Below the pieces are notes generated by a model, which made no database searches, had not been told where the DNA came from, and saw only the letters and a program-made list of their open reading frames with translations. Shown here one piece after another: positions 43,606-55,200 of a stretch of DNA of 64,000 bases (positions are counted from its first letter, which is position 1; every line of letters starts with the position of its first letter). Location of the stretch: contig JAXBDG010000012.1 in the NCBI GenBank assembly GCA_036320915.1, forward strand, positions 794,501-858,500, given 5' to 3'. Made by a program: the position numbers and the translations under genes. Source of the stretch: Linnemannia elongata. Lineage: Eukaryota; Mortierellomycota; Mortierellomycetes; Mortierellales; Mortierellaceae.

Positions 43606-46180
43606 CTAGCAGCGATGATGCAGCAATGGCCAAAGATAATGTTTGATATAGAGGGGTGGCATGTTAATGAGATCGTTTGGAAAAAAGAAGAGAAAGGTCA
43701 AAAAGTTGCATTCATATAGCCACTTTGCTAAGCGCTTTACCTTGGAACGTGTTTTCAGCTTTTTTGGATGCATACCCATTGACATTTCAGCTAGGTTCTC
43801 TTTTATGCCCTCGCTGACCAAAACAAGACCAACGTGATCCATCACAAACGGCCTTGCTGTAATCCTGATAAGCTTCTTCTCTGCTTTGTATTTGGCTACG
43901 CCATCCAATATACACCCCAGAGCAGCGCCAAATGGTGAGCCCCGCAAAGCTCCCAGCGCCCGATGTGGGATCATACTAAGAACGTTATCTCGATAGTGAC
44001 GACGTCTTTCTGTATCCACCTTCTCTCCCCAACCTTTGTGGACCGCAAGAAACGGTATAGTGTGGCGAGGCCCCTCACCGTGTCGCAGGCTCGATTGTGG
44101 CCCATTGTCTCTCAACTCAGGAAAACCATCCTTATGCCCGCTGGAGACTCGTATCCCGCTGACATGCGGAAAATGCCCAGCTTTCGGGACGATGTCGTCC
44201 TTATGCCAAACAAATTTCACTGCCCGTTCATCGAATTGATGGCTTAAGCGTACGGCGCAAAAAAAATCGACTCCAGCTGAACTGTAGATGAATGCCTCGT
44301 CCTTGCTCCGTCCGCGAAGCCCTTCAGCCCTTCGGCTCATGGCCCTCAATGCCAAGGCACCTCCCATGCTGTGTCCAATAAACGTGATTCCGTCCTCGTT
44401 CGCCCATTCGCCATACCACTTCTTCAAGCGAGGTAAGACCTTTTCAAACGAGGCGAATGCCACACCACGCCAGTCAAAGTCGGATTTCCAGCCAACTGGT
44501 TCGAACTGATAGCCCCCGGTCTGATTGTCCCAGTACCAAGCGGGTGTTTGGGCCGTGCCTCTGAAAAGAACAATGAATCGCCCTTTTTTGCCGTCGCTGG
44601 GCGTGAGTGCATTGCCGTCGCTGGGCGTGAGTGGATACGCAACCACCTGCGCTTCCATATCAACCAGGGGTTCTCTAAGGATGTACAGTGATGCGTAGTT
44701 TTCATTGTGGTTGTGGTGGTTGCGTTGTAGCGGAAACTGGCAGCCTTCCGGTGGATGGATGTACGCGAGCTTGTGTGCCCAGACACTGAACGCAGCTGTT
44801 GTATCACAGAGCATTGGGGCAACCACCTCTCCATACTCCTTCAGGAAATGCTCTGTGTCTTCGGGCTTAAGACGAACGTCGTCCGCATCCTTAAGGAATG
44901 ATCTCCAGTTGCCTTTGCCTTTCCAACGATATTTGGGAGGGGCAGGGCTCTGCTTGTGGCTGCTCGATGCGGGGGATAATATCTGACCTTTGTCGAAGCA
45001 GTGGCCTTCATTAGGGCCTCGCAAGCTTTGGGGACCGGATAGAAATTCTGCTGATGAACTCCCAGATTGGCCTTTCAGCTTCTGATGTGAGCGCTGTTCT
45101 GAGCCTGTGAACTGATGGTGTGAGCGCTGTTCTGAGCCTGTGAACTGATGGTGTGAGCGCTGTTCTGAGCCTGTGAACTGATGGTGTGAGCGCTGTTCTG
45201 AGCCTGTGAACTGATGGTGTGAGCGCTGTTCTGAGCCTGTGAACTGATGATCTCTGGATAGGGCAGACGTCTGCTCGGAATCAATCCCTTTGTCGTAGCA
45301 GAGAATTTCATGAGGCTGTAAGTGTTGAATAGGTGCCGATTGGAACGGGGAAGTTGTGTGCACTATTGGCCAGTTAGTGTGCTCTTCCTGCATTTGAGGT
45401 CTCCACTCTTCGGATTTCGCAACATTATCTTGGTTATCCTGGAGCGTGAGGGGTGTAGTGATCGCGTTCGGTGTGTCAAGCTGTTTCTCTGCTTCCGGCA
45501 GTTCCCGCGAGAGCAGATACTCCTCACGAAGGCCAGTTGGGAAACCGGCGAATGATAGCGAACGTCTTAAATTTCCTTTATGGACGGCGTGCTGTGGCCA
45601 GCTGGCGAGGGTGGCTAAATTAAGGGATGCGCAACCGGTATAAAAGTTAAATCAAAAATGTTAGCAGATGCCACTGGGCTTAACATTGGTCATAGACAGG
45701 AATATAGATTGAGGCTCTATAAAATTCCGATATTTACATACGTTGCAGTGGGTATTGACCAGGGATGGGCAACCGAGACAAGAACCTCTGTCTTTCCATG
45801 GAGGGATTGAGAGCCATGTATAAAGACTCGCCAAGCCCGACTGTTTCCGGGACTGTTGACACGACACCCATCTTGGCCGAATGAACAAAGCTGTCTTGCA
45901 GTGAAGAGGAGGCTGCTTGTAGCAAAAGCACAAAATAGTGCTCATTAGAATCGAACTGCAACCCATGCAGCCTTCAAATGTCTGATGTCGCAGCAAGCAA
46001 TGCATCCAAAGTAAATAGAATAATGACGTACCTTGTGACGATGGTTCTCCCATTCCTGTTCCTGTGCCTGATCCCGATGCTCCTTCAGGCGCCGAGGCTG
46101 GTTCTGGGGCCGGATGGTGACGCTTTGTCGGAACAGGATCAGCGCCTTCAACAGCCTGTTTGATGGCACGACGGGGAGGC
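43606..46180 (-). CDS. Class 3 lipase-like protein, 5' end incomplete
   Basis: Predicted exons on the minus strand: 46032..46180, then 43606..45614 (intron 45615-46031, phases agree). The hidden upstream exon encodes RPPRRAIKQAVEGADPVP; the first exon was not found. A serine-hydrolase fold is indicated by VLFRGTAQTPAWYWD, the nucleophile elbow GHSMGG (about 44361-44378) and a later Asp in WHKDDIVPK and His in VHKGWGEK or DHVG. It would cleave lipid esters. Before the catalytic part lie five copies of an 11-residue unit (HHQFTGSEQRS) from a 33-bp repeat. A gtaaag donor near 43740 could remove the hydrophobic tail, so the C-terminus is uncertain. No signal peptide is visible in the available part. 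The promoter is probably near the TATATAAA at 46584-46593. Confidence 0.78.
45080..45255 (-). repeat. 33-bp coding minisatellite in the lipase-like gene
   Basis: Five near-identical units with GAACTGATGGTGTGAGCGCT on the + strand. The unit length is a multiple of three, so copy number can change without breaking the frame. Confidence 0.93.
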
Positions 46181-46980
46181 CTGCGATTATAAAAGAAGAA
46201 GTAAGAGACGTCAGCAATAGCAGAGGCCTATGGTGGCACGTACACAAGGTGCGGGCTAAGCACGTGATACTTGCATAATGACCAACGATGCGAGTGCTGA
46301 CGGGGCGGCCGTGTTCTTTGCAAATGAGGAGTGTACAAAAAGGGTGAAACCAAAGAGGGTGTGCGCGGGGATCAAAAGTGCAATGTACTGTACAAGTGCC
46401 CAAAGATGGCAATGCGCGTGGGCACGTGAGTATGAGTATTGATGTGGATGCGGATGTGCATGCAAAGAACGAGGTGGGCAAGACAGGAAGGGCTGGTAAG
46501 TATTACTAGTCTCGTACCAAAGGAGATAGTGAAAATAGACGAAGGTGTTTATTTTTCTGCGAGACCGGGTAGAGAGCCGTACGTTTATATAAAAATCTGA
46601 GTGACTGGCCTAGGTCCAGCAAATAAAATTCTTGCACGTTTACAATTGAGTTTGACTCAGCTTCGCGCACTGGCCACGTTCTGGAAATGAGAGAGCTGGA
46701 ACGACTTGTACCGATTACGCAAGGCTACAGTCGAATGTATGTCCTTTAGACCACGTCGCGAAGCAAAATCCTGTTGTCTGATTTGTCTTAGGTTCAGATG
46801 ACTAACAGTATGGACTACAGAACAAGAGAACAATTATACTTGCGCGAAATAAAACTGGTCATGTTTCAGAATGAAATTTAATAAGCATAAAAATTGATTT
46901 TCAGCTGAAACTGTAGAAATGATAAGCTTGTCGTGGCAGGTATTGGTTCATGGAGAGAAAGATAACGTTTTTTATTTTTC
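46181..46980. other. Upstream region of the lipase-like gene
   Basis: Holds a TATATAAA box at 46584-46593 and probably the missing first exon, which I could not define. The open frames on the minus strand here do not show coding character. Confidence 0.4.
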
Positions 46981-47295
46981 TTATTGATTGGCAACCGATT
47001 GCCTTTTCTTTCTTAATTCTGTTAATAGAGGAAAAATCTTCTGAATGTTTTGGACATCATCTAGGTATTCAACAAGATTCAAGGCTTCTGGGTCTTCTTC
47101 CTTTGAAAGCTCATTCTTTATGAAGTCTTTGCTCTCTCTCATTGATTCTTGAAGAGAAGATATTCCATTGATACACTGCATTATCTTGGCAATGTGCGTG
47201 CATATTGCAAACATATTCCCCTCTCCTAATGGATTGGGCTTGTTGGCATCTGATGACACTGGGGGACTTGGTTCCATTGATGATTTGTTCTCCAT
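46981..47295 (-). CDS. Small helical hypothetical protein
   Basis: 104 residues from the ATG at 47295. A short Pro/Ser-rich head is followed by predicted helix: ICTHIAKIMQCINGISSLQ, then charged ESMRESKDFIKNEL, then VEYLDDVQNIQKIFPLLTEL. A 108-bp intron in the 5' leader (47308-47415, GTAAG...TTAG) and a TATAAAC box at 47469-47475 support a real transcript. It has no signal peptide or membrane span. Family unknown; heptad-like spacing suggests a small coiled-coil protein. Confidence 0.65.
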   Translation of the reverse strand: MENKSSMEPSPPVSSDANKPNPLGEGNMFAICTHIAKIMQCINGISSLQESMRESKDFIKNELSKEEDPEALNLVEYLDDVQNIQKIFPLLTELRKKRQSVANQ

Positions 47296-47475
47296 TGTTA
47301 AGTGTCACTAAGGACAATGAAACGTGGATGTAAGATTGAAGCGAAAGTCAGACAAGACAAAAGACAATCACGAACATAGGTCAACAAGAGAGGAAGAACA
47401 GAGAGGCTTTCTTACCTTGATTGAGGGGAGAGCGCTGAATAAAGAGATCTTCCATTGGGACCCATGGTGTTTATA

Positions 47476-47894
47476 TGTCGACTGGCATATAACCTGAAAC
47501 AATAGAGGCCAATGATTAACATGGCAGAATGTGAAAAGTGAGAGACATGGAGCATATCAAAACGCACATGCTGCATGAAGTGGCTGTCTTGGCATTTGAG
47601 ACAAAATGAGTTATTCGCCAAAGGTGACTTGTCTCGGCTCGGCTGTGACCTAGACCTGGGACTTGACACGCTTAATTTGCCTGAAATCACCAATCTTGCT
47701 TTAGGAAAATATAAATGCAGTGATGTCCAGGTGACATGTTTCTTTCTGCCCACCTTCTCTCTGATTTTGCAAACTCAATTTTCAATATCTCCGGTTTCAT
47801 GTGGACTGTGCGCACGCTATATTTAATCGCAATTCCTCCTTTTTCCTATTCTCGCATGAAAACAATCGCGATAGCACTCTGACGTAAGCACAAT
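47476..47894. other. Intergenic, no gene recognised
   Basis: Short frames on both strands with no domain. Confidence 0.35.
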
Positions 47895-48115
47895 TGCAAC
47901 AAGGTGGCTTCAGGCAACTAGATATGATCTGGTTGGATGAAGGTACTTGTTTAATAAAAGGGGTGAGTTATGAACTACTGAACTATCTAAGTGTTGGGAA
48001 TGGCTATTTATTTGTAGGCAGAGACCTAGCTAGGAACCGTGTTGGTTTCTAGAGGTTTCTAGGAGAACCCTCTTGATTAGTCAGCGAGGAAGGATCTAGA
48101 AAGTTAGTGGCGTTC

Positions 48116-48913
48116 TGCGACGATCTGACAGGACTCGGAAGGGTGTGTGTGTCTTTTTGATATGTTTTATTAGAGAAGAATATAGTGAAAGAGAAACAGG
48201 CAGATGTAAGGCGGCTCGAGGCTTGACTTGACTTGTTACGGCTTGGTTTATTCTAGATTTGAGTTATGAACTGCCCTTACTAGACTACGGACGTGGTGGT
48301 TATTTATATTATTGTTAATGATCGTTGTCTCTGGATACTTCCAGGTCTTAATTAGTCAGCAAGAACCTATTGGTTGTTTGGTGGCGCTAGAATTATCTAG
48401 AAGTTGGTGGCGTTGGTCATGTGTTAGTTATCAGAGTGAAACTCTGACAGCAGAGAAGAGAGTGTGCAGGGAACAGAGGGAACAACAGAAGGGAAGGGGT
48501 GAATGTGATTGCAGACTGGGGAACAAGACAGGGGGGACAGGGGGTCTATTTATCTAGGAGCCGGAATGGGTTGGGACGGGGACTGGGAACTGGACTGGGG
48601 ACTAGAGGCAAATGGGCAAATGATATAACAGTAAACAGGTACTGAATAATGACAGGATGGTCCTAGGCAAATATACCCTTTACGAGTATCATCCTAGGAT
48701 CAAATGTAGCTTGTAGAAACGAGATAAATAAATCAAGGTACCCCTAGAGCAGAGCCGTGTTGGTTAGTGGCGAAGATCTAGATGGTAGCGGAAGTCACGT
48801 GACAACCCCAGTATCCAAATCTGGAGGCGCGTTCAATGTCACATAGGCGGAAACAAGACTTGACATAAACTGGGAACCGGGGCCAGGAACCGGTTCTAGG
48901 GCAAAACGTGGCA
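48116..48913. mobile_element. Solo LTR, family A, middle copy
   Basis: Same ends as 37442-37905, flanked by the perfect duplication CGTTC (48111-48115, 48914-48918). It contains a family B LTR at 48205-48449. It lies within the outer family B LTR. Confidence 0.92.
48205..48449. mobile_element. Solo LTR, family B, inner copy
   Basis: 245 bp, TGTAAGGCGGCTCG ... GAAACTCTGACA, with the perfect duplication GCAGA (48200-48204, 48450-48454). It is the youngest insertion of the three-layer nest. Confidence 0.92.
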
Positions 48914-48982
48914 CGTTCCTAGACATGTCATGTGACTATCAGAGTGGATACTCTGACAACAATACTTGGATCACCTGATTTC

Positions 48983-49190
48983 AGGGATAGCTGGCTTGTG
49001 GCAGCCAAGCGTTCATAGCGACGTTGCTTTTTGATCCTTCTATGTTGGCTCTTTCTCTCCTCCTTCTGCCGAATTCGGCGTAAGCGTTGTCGATGCTTTG
49101 TTCACTATCACTACCATGGTGTATCTATTTTTGTTTTTAAGGGGTTGCTGTGGTCACGTAAAACGCGGTACCTGAACGTGGTCTGTGCTC
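48983..49190 (+). repeat. 28S-headed repeat, copy 2
   Basis: Starts AGGGATAGCTGGCTTGTGGC, follows 28S rRNA to GGCTCTT and then a diverged stretch still alignable to 28S (CCGAATTCGGCGTAAGCGTT, TTTGTTCAC). The tail is GGTGTATCTATTTTTG, TTAAGGGGTTG, CACGTAAAACGCGGTACCTG. The tail serves as an empty site for the hAT at 51335. Confidence 0.87.
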
Positions 49191-50055
49191 GCGCGCTGAG
49201 GTGAAGTGGGCGATAGTTGGACTGTGTTTATTTTCTATTAAGGGGCTTTACTTTGCGGTGTTACAAAAAGATGTGGCTAGGCAGTGGCGGCGAGGCTTTA
49301 GATTAGCAGTCATTCCTAGCAGACTAGTATTAGTAGTGTGCCGAGCTCTTCCGTCTGCTCCTTGTCCTTTTACACAAGAGCAGAATTGACAAGAGTCTCG
49401 TTGGCGCTCTGCAGTCTTGTATTTTTTAGGATCTCACTATCGCTACGCTACCACAACCCCTTTTACCCCCCGTACCAATTGAGGACTTTACATCGGTCCT
49501 ATAACTCTGGCCAGGACCTCTCCCCTGAGTAACAGTGTCTTCTTCACCTTGATTAAGGGCGGTCTATTACTGTCTTGAGCAACCTGTAATCAGATTGCCC
49601 AAATGGATCCTACCTCCTTCATTGGATACAAATCCACCTGCATTTCGACAACTGCATTGACCTGGAAACAGAAATCGCCATTCTGCATTACTGCGATAGC
49701 TACCGATCTTATAGAGACCTCTGATTAATACATTCCTAGTGATGTTGCCTTTTGATCCTTTGCTGTAGTGAGAACTACGGGGTAGTGTTGCGGTACGGGG
49801 GGGGGGGGGGTTATTTTATTATCCATTTTTATTTAACGAAGAGACGCTCAGCCGATCACGCCAAGCGAGCCAATGCTCCTTATAATCTGCTCTTTGGTGC
49901 AAAATAAAGAAAACTTTCAAGAAAATAGACCAAGCAATATAATAAAGCAGATAGAGACTACTTTGTCATTATCATTCGACGTGGCTTTTTCGATGTGCCA
50001 GAGTTTTAAACATACATACTCCTTATGGAACAGGCAGTCATTTTATTAATAGCGA
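49191..50055. other. Intergenic with G run and a faint 28S relic
   Basis: Contains a run of about 13 G at 49797-49810 and a degraded 28S-like string (GATGTTGCCTTTTGATCCTT near 49741-49760). A 62-codon frame at 49201 has no domain. Confidence 0.4.
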
Positions 50056-50772
50056 TCATACATCATATAATTGACATTTGAACGCGTGAATCTCAACAAC
50101 TCCGTTCAGCACTTGCGAAATTTCGTCGTATTCGCACGTATCGCGATCATCAATAAATCCTTTTTTAAATTTTTTGTACTGTTCCGCATCTTTTACGAAG
50201 AGGAATATTGGTGCCATCTTATTTCCGAGATACTCGATCAGATGATTTTTAAAATCTTCATATTTTTGGCCATTCCACCACGGAACAAGATAGGTTTCAT
50301 TGGTGGGATACTGATGGCCATTGCCGTTCACCACAAGCTTCACTCTGTGGTCAGGTCTGATGTACCAATACCCCTCCAACTCATCGAATCTTTTAAAATG
50401 AGCTTCGGGCAACCGCAGTACTGATGACTTCCAGGGCAACTGTAGTATTGACGACTTCCAATTTTGAGGCTTGTTGCACTGGTACTCGGCAGCTTGAATG
50501 ACTTGTGGTGGACGACTTTTTGTCTGGCGTTCTGATTTGAGGCCTTGTATAACCCTTAATGGCGCTCTGCTATTCGAATTTTTATTCAAGCCGTGACTCC
50601 CACACCGGTCATCATACTTGTATTTTCCTTTAAGCGGAGGTTCGCCATAAATTGGATTGTGCCTCTGGACTACGCACCCACATGGACAGACACGACATTG
50701 AATATAGTGGTCAGGAATGCCTTGATATCCTGACCTCTTATCTACATTACACCCTTTACAGTATTTTGACAT
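50056..50772 (-). CDS. Cys-rich hypothetical protein
   Basis: 238 residues if started at the Met at 50772 (MSKYCKGCNVDKRSGYQG); the frame also allows a start at 50841. A Cys-x2-Cys pair and a later CRVCPCGC motif within the first 40 residues suggest a small zinc-binding module. The middle is basic and polar. The C-terminal half is richer in Tyr/Trp (GYWYIRPDHRVKLVVNGNGH, YLVPWWNGQKYEDFKNHL), may be folded, and contains DAEQYKKFKKGF. A TATATAAATA-like box lies near 50968-50980. No family is recognised and there are no signs of decay. Confidence 0.65.
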   Translation of the reverse strand: MSKYCKGCNVDKRSGYQGIPDHYIQCRVCPCGCVVQRHNPIYGEPPLKGKYKYDDRCGSHGLNKNSNSRAPLRVIQGLKSERQTKSRPPQVIQAAEYQCNKPQNWKSSILQLPWKSSVLRLPEAHFKRFDELEGYWYIRPDHRVKLVVNGNGHQYPTNETYLVPWWNGQKYEDFKNHLIEYLGNKMAPIFLFVKDAEQYKKFKKGFIDDRDTCEYDEISQVLNGVVEIHAFKCQLYDV

Positions 50773-50841
50773 AAGGAAGAATATAGGAGTTGCTGCTTGT
50801 GGAAGTCTTAATTGCTTGCAACTTGGAACTTGGTGTGTCAA

Positions 50842-51128
50842 GTCTGTTTAATAGACAGTGGTTGTTGAGAATCTAGGCAGGCTGCGACTGGATAGTTGGC
50901 TTGGGAAAATGGTCAGAGTGGATTGCTTGCTTGGGATAATAATGGTCTGAGGAGAGGGATTGGGGGGTATTTATATAAAAAATTGGCGCAGGCGTGAAAT
51001 ATGAGGACATTGAGTTTCATTTCTATTTTTACCAGCTCTACATTCTAATACACTGTCACTCATGCAATCAAGGTCTTCTTTTAAAATAGGGCGTACTAAC
51101 ATATATGATATTTTACGGATCTGTTACG
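50842..51128. other. Upstream region of the Cys-rich gene
   Basis: Holds the TATA-like element and no other gene. Confidence 0.4.
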
Positions 51129-51334
51129 AACTAGCTTGTGACAGAAAAGCGTTCATAACGACGTTGCTTTATGATTCTTCGATATCGGCTCTTTCTCTCC
51201 CTCATTAACATTCGAGGTCGCATCTTCGATGCTTTGTTCTTTTTTTTTTTTTTTTTTTGCGATGCTTTGTTCACTAGCACCGTGGTGTAATTGTTTTTGT
51301 TCTTAAGGGGTTGGTTGTGATCACGTAAATGTAG
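51129..51334 (+). repeat. 28S-headed repeat, copy 3, left part
   Basis: More diverged head (GAACTAGCTTGTGACAGAAA), then the 28S-derived middle, an inserted T run near 51240-51258 and the shared tail up to TCACGTAAATGTAG. It resumes at 56893 after the hAT insertion (GTACCTGAATGTGATCTGTG), matching copy 2. Confidence 0.83.
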
Positions 51335-51548
51335 CAGGGCTCTGACCTTGTCGGGGAGACGACAAAAATGTTGCAATTTCGAGCCAGAGGCGGTCACAAT
51401 GTGGCTTAGACACGGTCGGGAAGGAGGCCAGGAAGGAGGTCAGGAAGGCTGTCAAGAAAGAGGTCAGGAAGGAGGTCAAACACGGTCAGAGAGGCGGTCA
51501 AAGGCGGTCAAAATCAAACCTTATTAATTCCAAATAAAAGGTTTAGCA
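51335..51548 (+). repeat. hAT left inverted repeat (second element)
   Basis: Differs at only a few positions from the complement of 56679-56892. It contains short direct repeats on GGAGGTCAGGAAG, which are likely transposase-binding sites. Confidence 0.95.
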
Positions 51549-51845
51549 ATTACTCCCAGTAAACGAAATAGGGCGCATGGTCGCATTGGTTTTTACATTG
51601 ACTCGAAAGTTCTTCCTCTTTTCTTTCTTCTTTTCTCTCTTATTTTCGATCTCTTCCTCCCCTCCCAGTTACTCACTTACTCCTTCACTTCTCCCATTCT
51701 CTCTCTCATTCTCTCCTCTTCTCTCTTCCTCCTTCACTTTCACTCACACACGTATCATCTCTCTCTCCTCTCTCTTGTCTCTTTCTTGCACCCATTACCC
51801 ATAATCTCATACTCCACACACAACCATCTCTTCAATTGACCAAAT

Positions 51846-52233
51846 ATGAGTGATGGTTATTTCGATATCGATTATGGTGCCCAAGAAGACTTTAACGAGT
51901 GCAACAACGACCAGCTATATGATGAAGAGGCTGAAAATGCCTATGGTCAATCTCAGGACCACAACGAAGGCGAGATGGATACCTATCTTGCTGTACAGGA
52001 CGGCGAGCAAGCCGCGATCAATGGTTTTCCCCGCAGAGAAAAACGCTCCCATGTTCAAATTGGGCATTCCAATTCAGTAAGTACCTTGTATCTTGCGCGT
52101 TTTGAAAAGTTTTTTCACCATTGCCTCCCTTTATAAAAGGATGCGGATGCAGATTTTTCCGATGCAGTAGTCTTTTCGTGATTCCTATTGGACGAAATAG
52201 AGCAACGAGTGCTTTTTGCATCGGTTCTGGAAA

Positions 52234-52277
<44 letters not shown>

Positions 52278-55200
52278 TTTTCCAGACAGGTGCAACTGGC
52301 ATCTGCATCGAACTTTTTAAAGGAGGGAGGCTATTGTTCAGTAAGGCGACTGCAGTTGCCTTGCTAGTAATTGCCCATTGATATGCATATCCATGCTAAT
52401 ATCTCCTTTGTTTGTCTGTTTGTTTGTCTGTCTGTTTGTTTGCTTGTGTACCTTTTTCCTTCTCTTTCTTCTTTCTTCTTTCATTCCTTCTTCCTTTCCT
52501 TCTTTGCTTATTTCTTTCATCTTATCTATCGAACATTGAAGAATACGGCCACTAGCAGCAGTCACAACAATGCGATCAGTTACTCAGCAGATGAAACCGA
52601 GGTCTTTCAACGAGATGGATCCCCTGTAAGTCTGTAATGCCAATGATACTTTCGACTGCGTCCTGTGTTAAAAACCATTCATATTAATTGCTGCTCTTGC
52701 CGTTTTCTATAGTCTGAAGGAGTTATCCGTCGACGTGGACAGCAACAGCAACAAGGGTCGAACTTAGGAACCCTTGAGTCAGTCATGCAGCAGCATCCTC
52801 CTACTCCCCTTCAGCAGCACCGGTTACACCTGCTGCAGCGCCAACAGCAAGCGCGGCAACAGCGGTCGCCGCTGCAAGACCGATCGTTTCTGCCTCATCA
52901 GGAGCAAAATTATAGCCTATCTTTGCAGCGCCAGCAGATGGTGCAACATACTCAGTTAAATCAACAATCACCTCGGCCTCGACACTTGCAGCGACAACAA
53001 CGAGGGTCATATTCCGGTCAATTGCTGCAACAACCTCACTTGTACCCTCATGTTAGGCCCCTTCTCCACCCTCATATGCGACCTCCTCCAGCCACCCCCA
53101 AGGGATCTGTTCAGCAGCACCAACATTTTCCTTCGCGTCATCTTCAATCCCCTATACGAGCTCCTCGTACAACAGGAATGTCGCCGCAGTCGCCAAATCT
53201 GCACCAGCTCCAATCACCTTCTGGAATCAGCTCATGGTCATTGGGGCAACCAGATGCCTATCAACAGTATAGTGAGACCATTAACTCATATGATGACTTG
53301 GATGATCCAAGCTATACCTCATCTCCTTTCGTGTCCGTTCCAATGGACATGAGGAGAGAGAGGCGGCCTAACGCTATGAGCCAACTTACTCGTGCATCGT
53401 CTTTGTCATTGAGAGGCAATCTCGCGTATCGGAACCCACCGTCCTTGCAGCGATCGTCCTCAGCATCAACAGTCGCCTCTTATGACACAGAAATACTCTC
53501 AAACCGATCCTTCTCAATGTCCGAGTCCTCATCAGAGCAGCCCGAAGAGCAGCCCTTATCTTCTATGATGCCCAGAGCTCGTACAGATGGAGAGGTAGCA
53601 CCTCCTACACCCAGGAAAAAGAAGGCTCTCGAAGCCGCCGGACGCGCCGATCGCCTTCAGGAGATGCAGAACATACATGGCGGAACGTCGAAATGGTGCC
53701 AGTTTTATTCCGAGCTTCCCCTCGGTACTCTTCCCACGCCTCAGGAACTACTGGATTGTCCTCCGCCTGCTTACTTCGATATTTTGGCCAAAATCCCTAT
53801 GGCCAAGTCTCCCCGTGCTGACAGCATCGTTGGGCACTTCTACAAGTCTATCGGCAACGGCAATATCCATTGCCAGGTCAAGGGACCCAATGGAGTGACT
53901 TGCAATCAAGTATACCGCAACAAAGCCAACCCAAGGACCAAGGGAGATCATCTCGACAAGGCTCATCCTGGAATGCGAGAAGCTGTCGCCATTTTTCGCA
54001 AGATTCAGGCGTATGTTCAGAACATCCCACTGAAATCCACCAAAACCGACGATAATGAGGACGACGATGAAGGACAGCATTGCGAACAAGGCGTGTTTGA
54101 GGACCTTCTCCTTCGACTCGTATGCGAGAAGGGTGTGGCTATGAATGTCATACAGGATCCAGTATTTCTCGACATAATCAAATACGTCAACCCCAGCATG
54201 AACATCCCTTGCGAAAACTCATTATGGAATCGACTTAACGACAACACAATTAACGAAAAAATGAGGCTCAAGGCGCTTCTTCATCAACATGCAACAAAAG
54301 GTTCCATTACCGCAGATACATGGACCAGCATAGACAAGAGAAAATTTCTGGGAGTGACGTTCCACTATCTGACACCACAAATGACCATGTCGAGGATGGT
54401 ACTTGGGATGGAGGAGATCCATGAGGCGAAACAAACATGGGATGTCCTTTTGAAATACCTCAGTAAGTGCCACAGCGTTTCATGATTTGACAAGCACCTT
54501 TTTCGTTTGTAAGTAATCCATTTTGTTTGACACCTTTTTCTTTGTCAAAAACAGACAAGGTACTTGATTTTTGGAACCTCGGGGACAAGGTGGTTGCCGC
54601 AACAACGGATCAAGGATCCAACATCAAGAAGTGCATGTCCGTCTTCAAGGAGGGTGGAACTACGTGGATGCCTTGCGCTTCACATTTCATCCAGTTGCAC
54701 ATTAATAGGTATGAAAACCAACTTTTGGTGGCATAGAGAGGGAACAGCTGCGTTAAAAAAAGAATTGAATGGGTGGCCCAAGGCTGTAATTATTGATATG
54801 AGGTATATGCGTGAAAGTGACGACCTCTATATCTGTGTGATCCCAAGCCATTTTGAACAATCCTGTATATGTATTAAATCCGGATTACTTTGCGATTGAT
54901 AGAGCATGGAAAGATGCAGAAGCTGAAAAGGTTCTTGACAAGTGCCAACGGGTATCTGTCTACTTCCGGAATAATACCGCCGCCATGAACAAGCTCCGCG
55001 AGGTTCAAGGCCTCCCCCTTGGCAGCACTGGACTATCATTTCAGTCCATGAATGCTACACGCTGGAACAGCCGGCATGTGATGGCGCAGAGAGTGTATAC
55101 CCTCCACACCTTTGTTGCTGCGACACATGAGTATTTCATCAACAAACCTCCAAAGGACCAAGCCAGTATTTCCGATATCACTCCACACATGCTCACAGTC

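Larger units (their letters stand above)
47895..48958. mobile_element. Solo LTR, family B, outer copy
   Basis: TG...CA ends (TGCAACAAGGTGG ... GGATACTCTGACA), flanked by the perfect 5-bp duplication ACAAT (47890-47894, 48959-48963). Its own sequence is about 261 bp; the rest is a family A LTR inserted at 48115/48116. It is similar to the inner copy at 48205-48449 (shared GAGTTATGAACT, TTAGTCAGC, AGTTAGTGGCGTT and CTCTGACA). Confidence 0.9.

Noticed and set aside
45945..46481. 178-codon minus-strand frame upstream of the lipase-like gene
   Set aside because: It crosses the splice acceptor at 46181 in the wrong frame relative to the lipase exon and has no coding character.
52258..52335. Extra exon in the second hAT gene after the poly(T) run
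   Set aside because: Splicing it in puts the next exon out of frame with an immediate stop; skipping it keeps phase.
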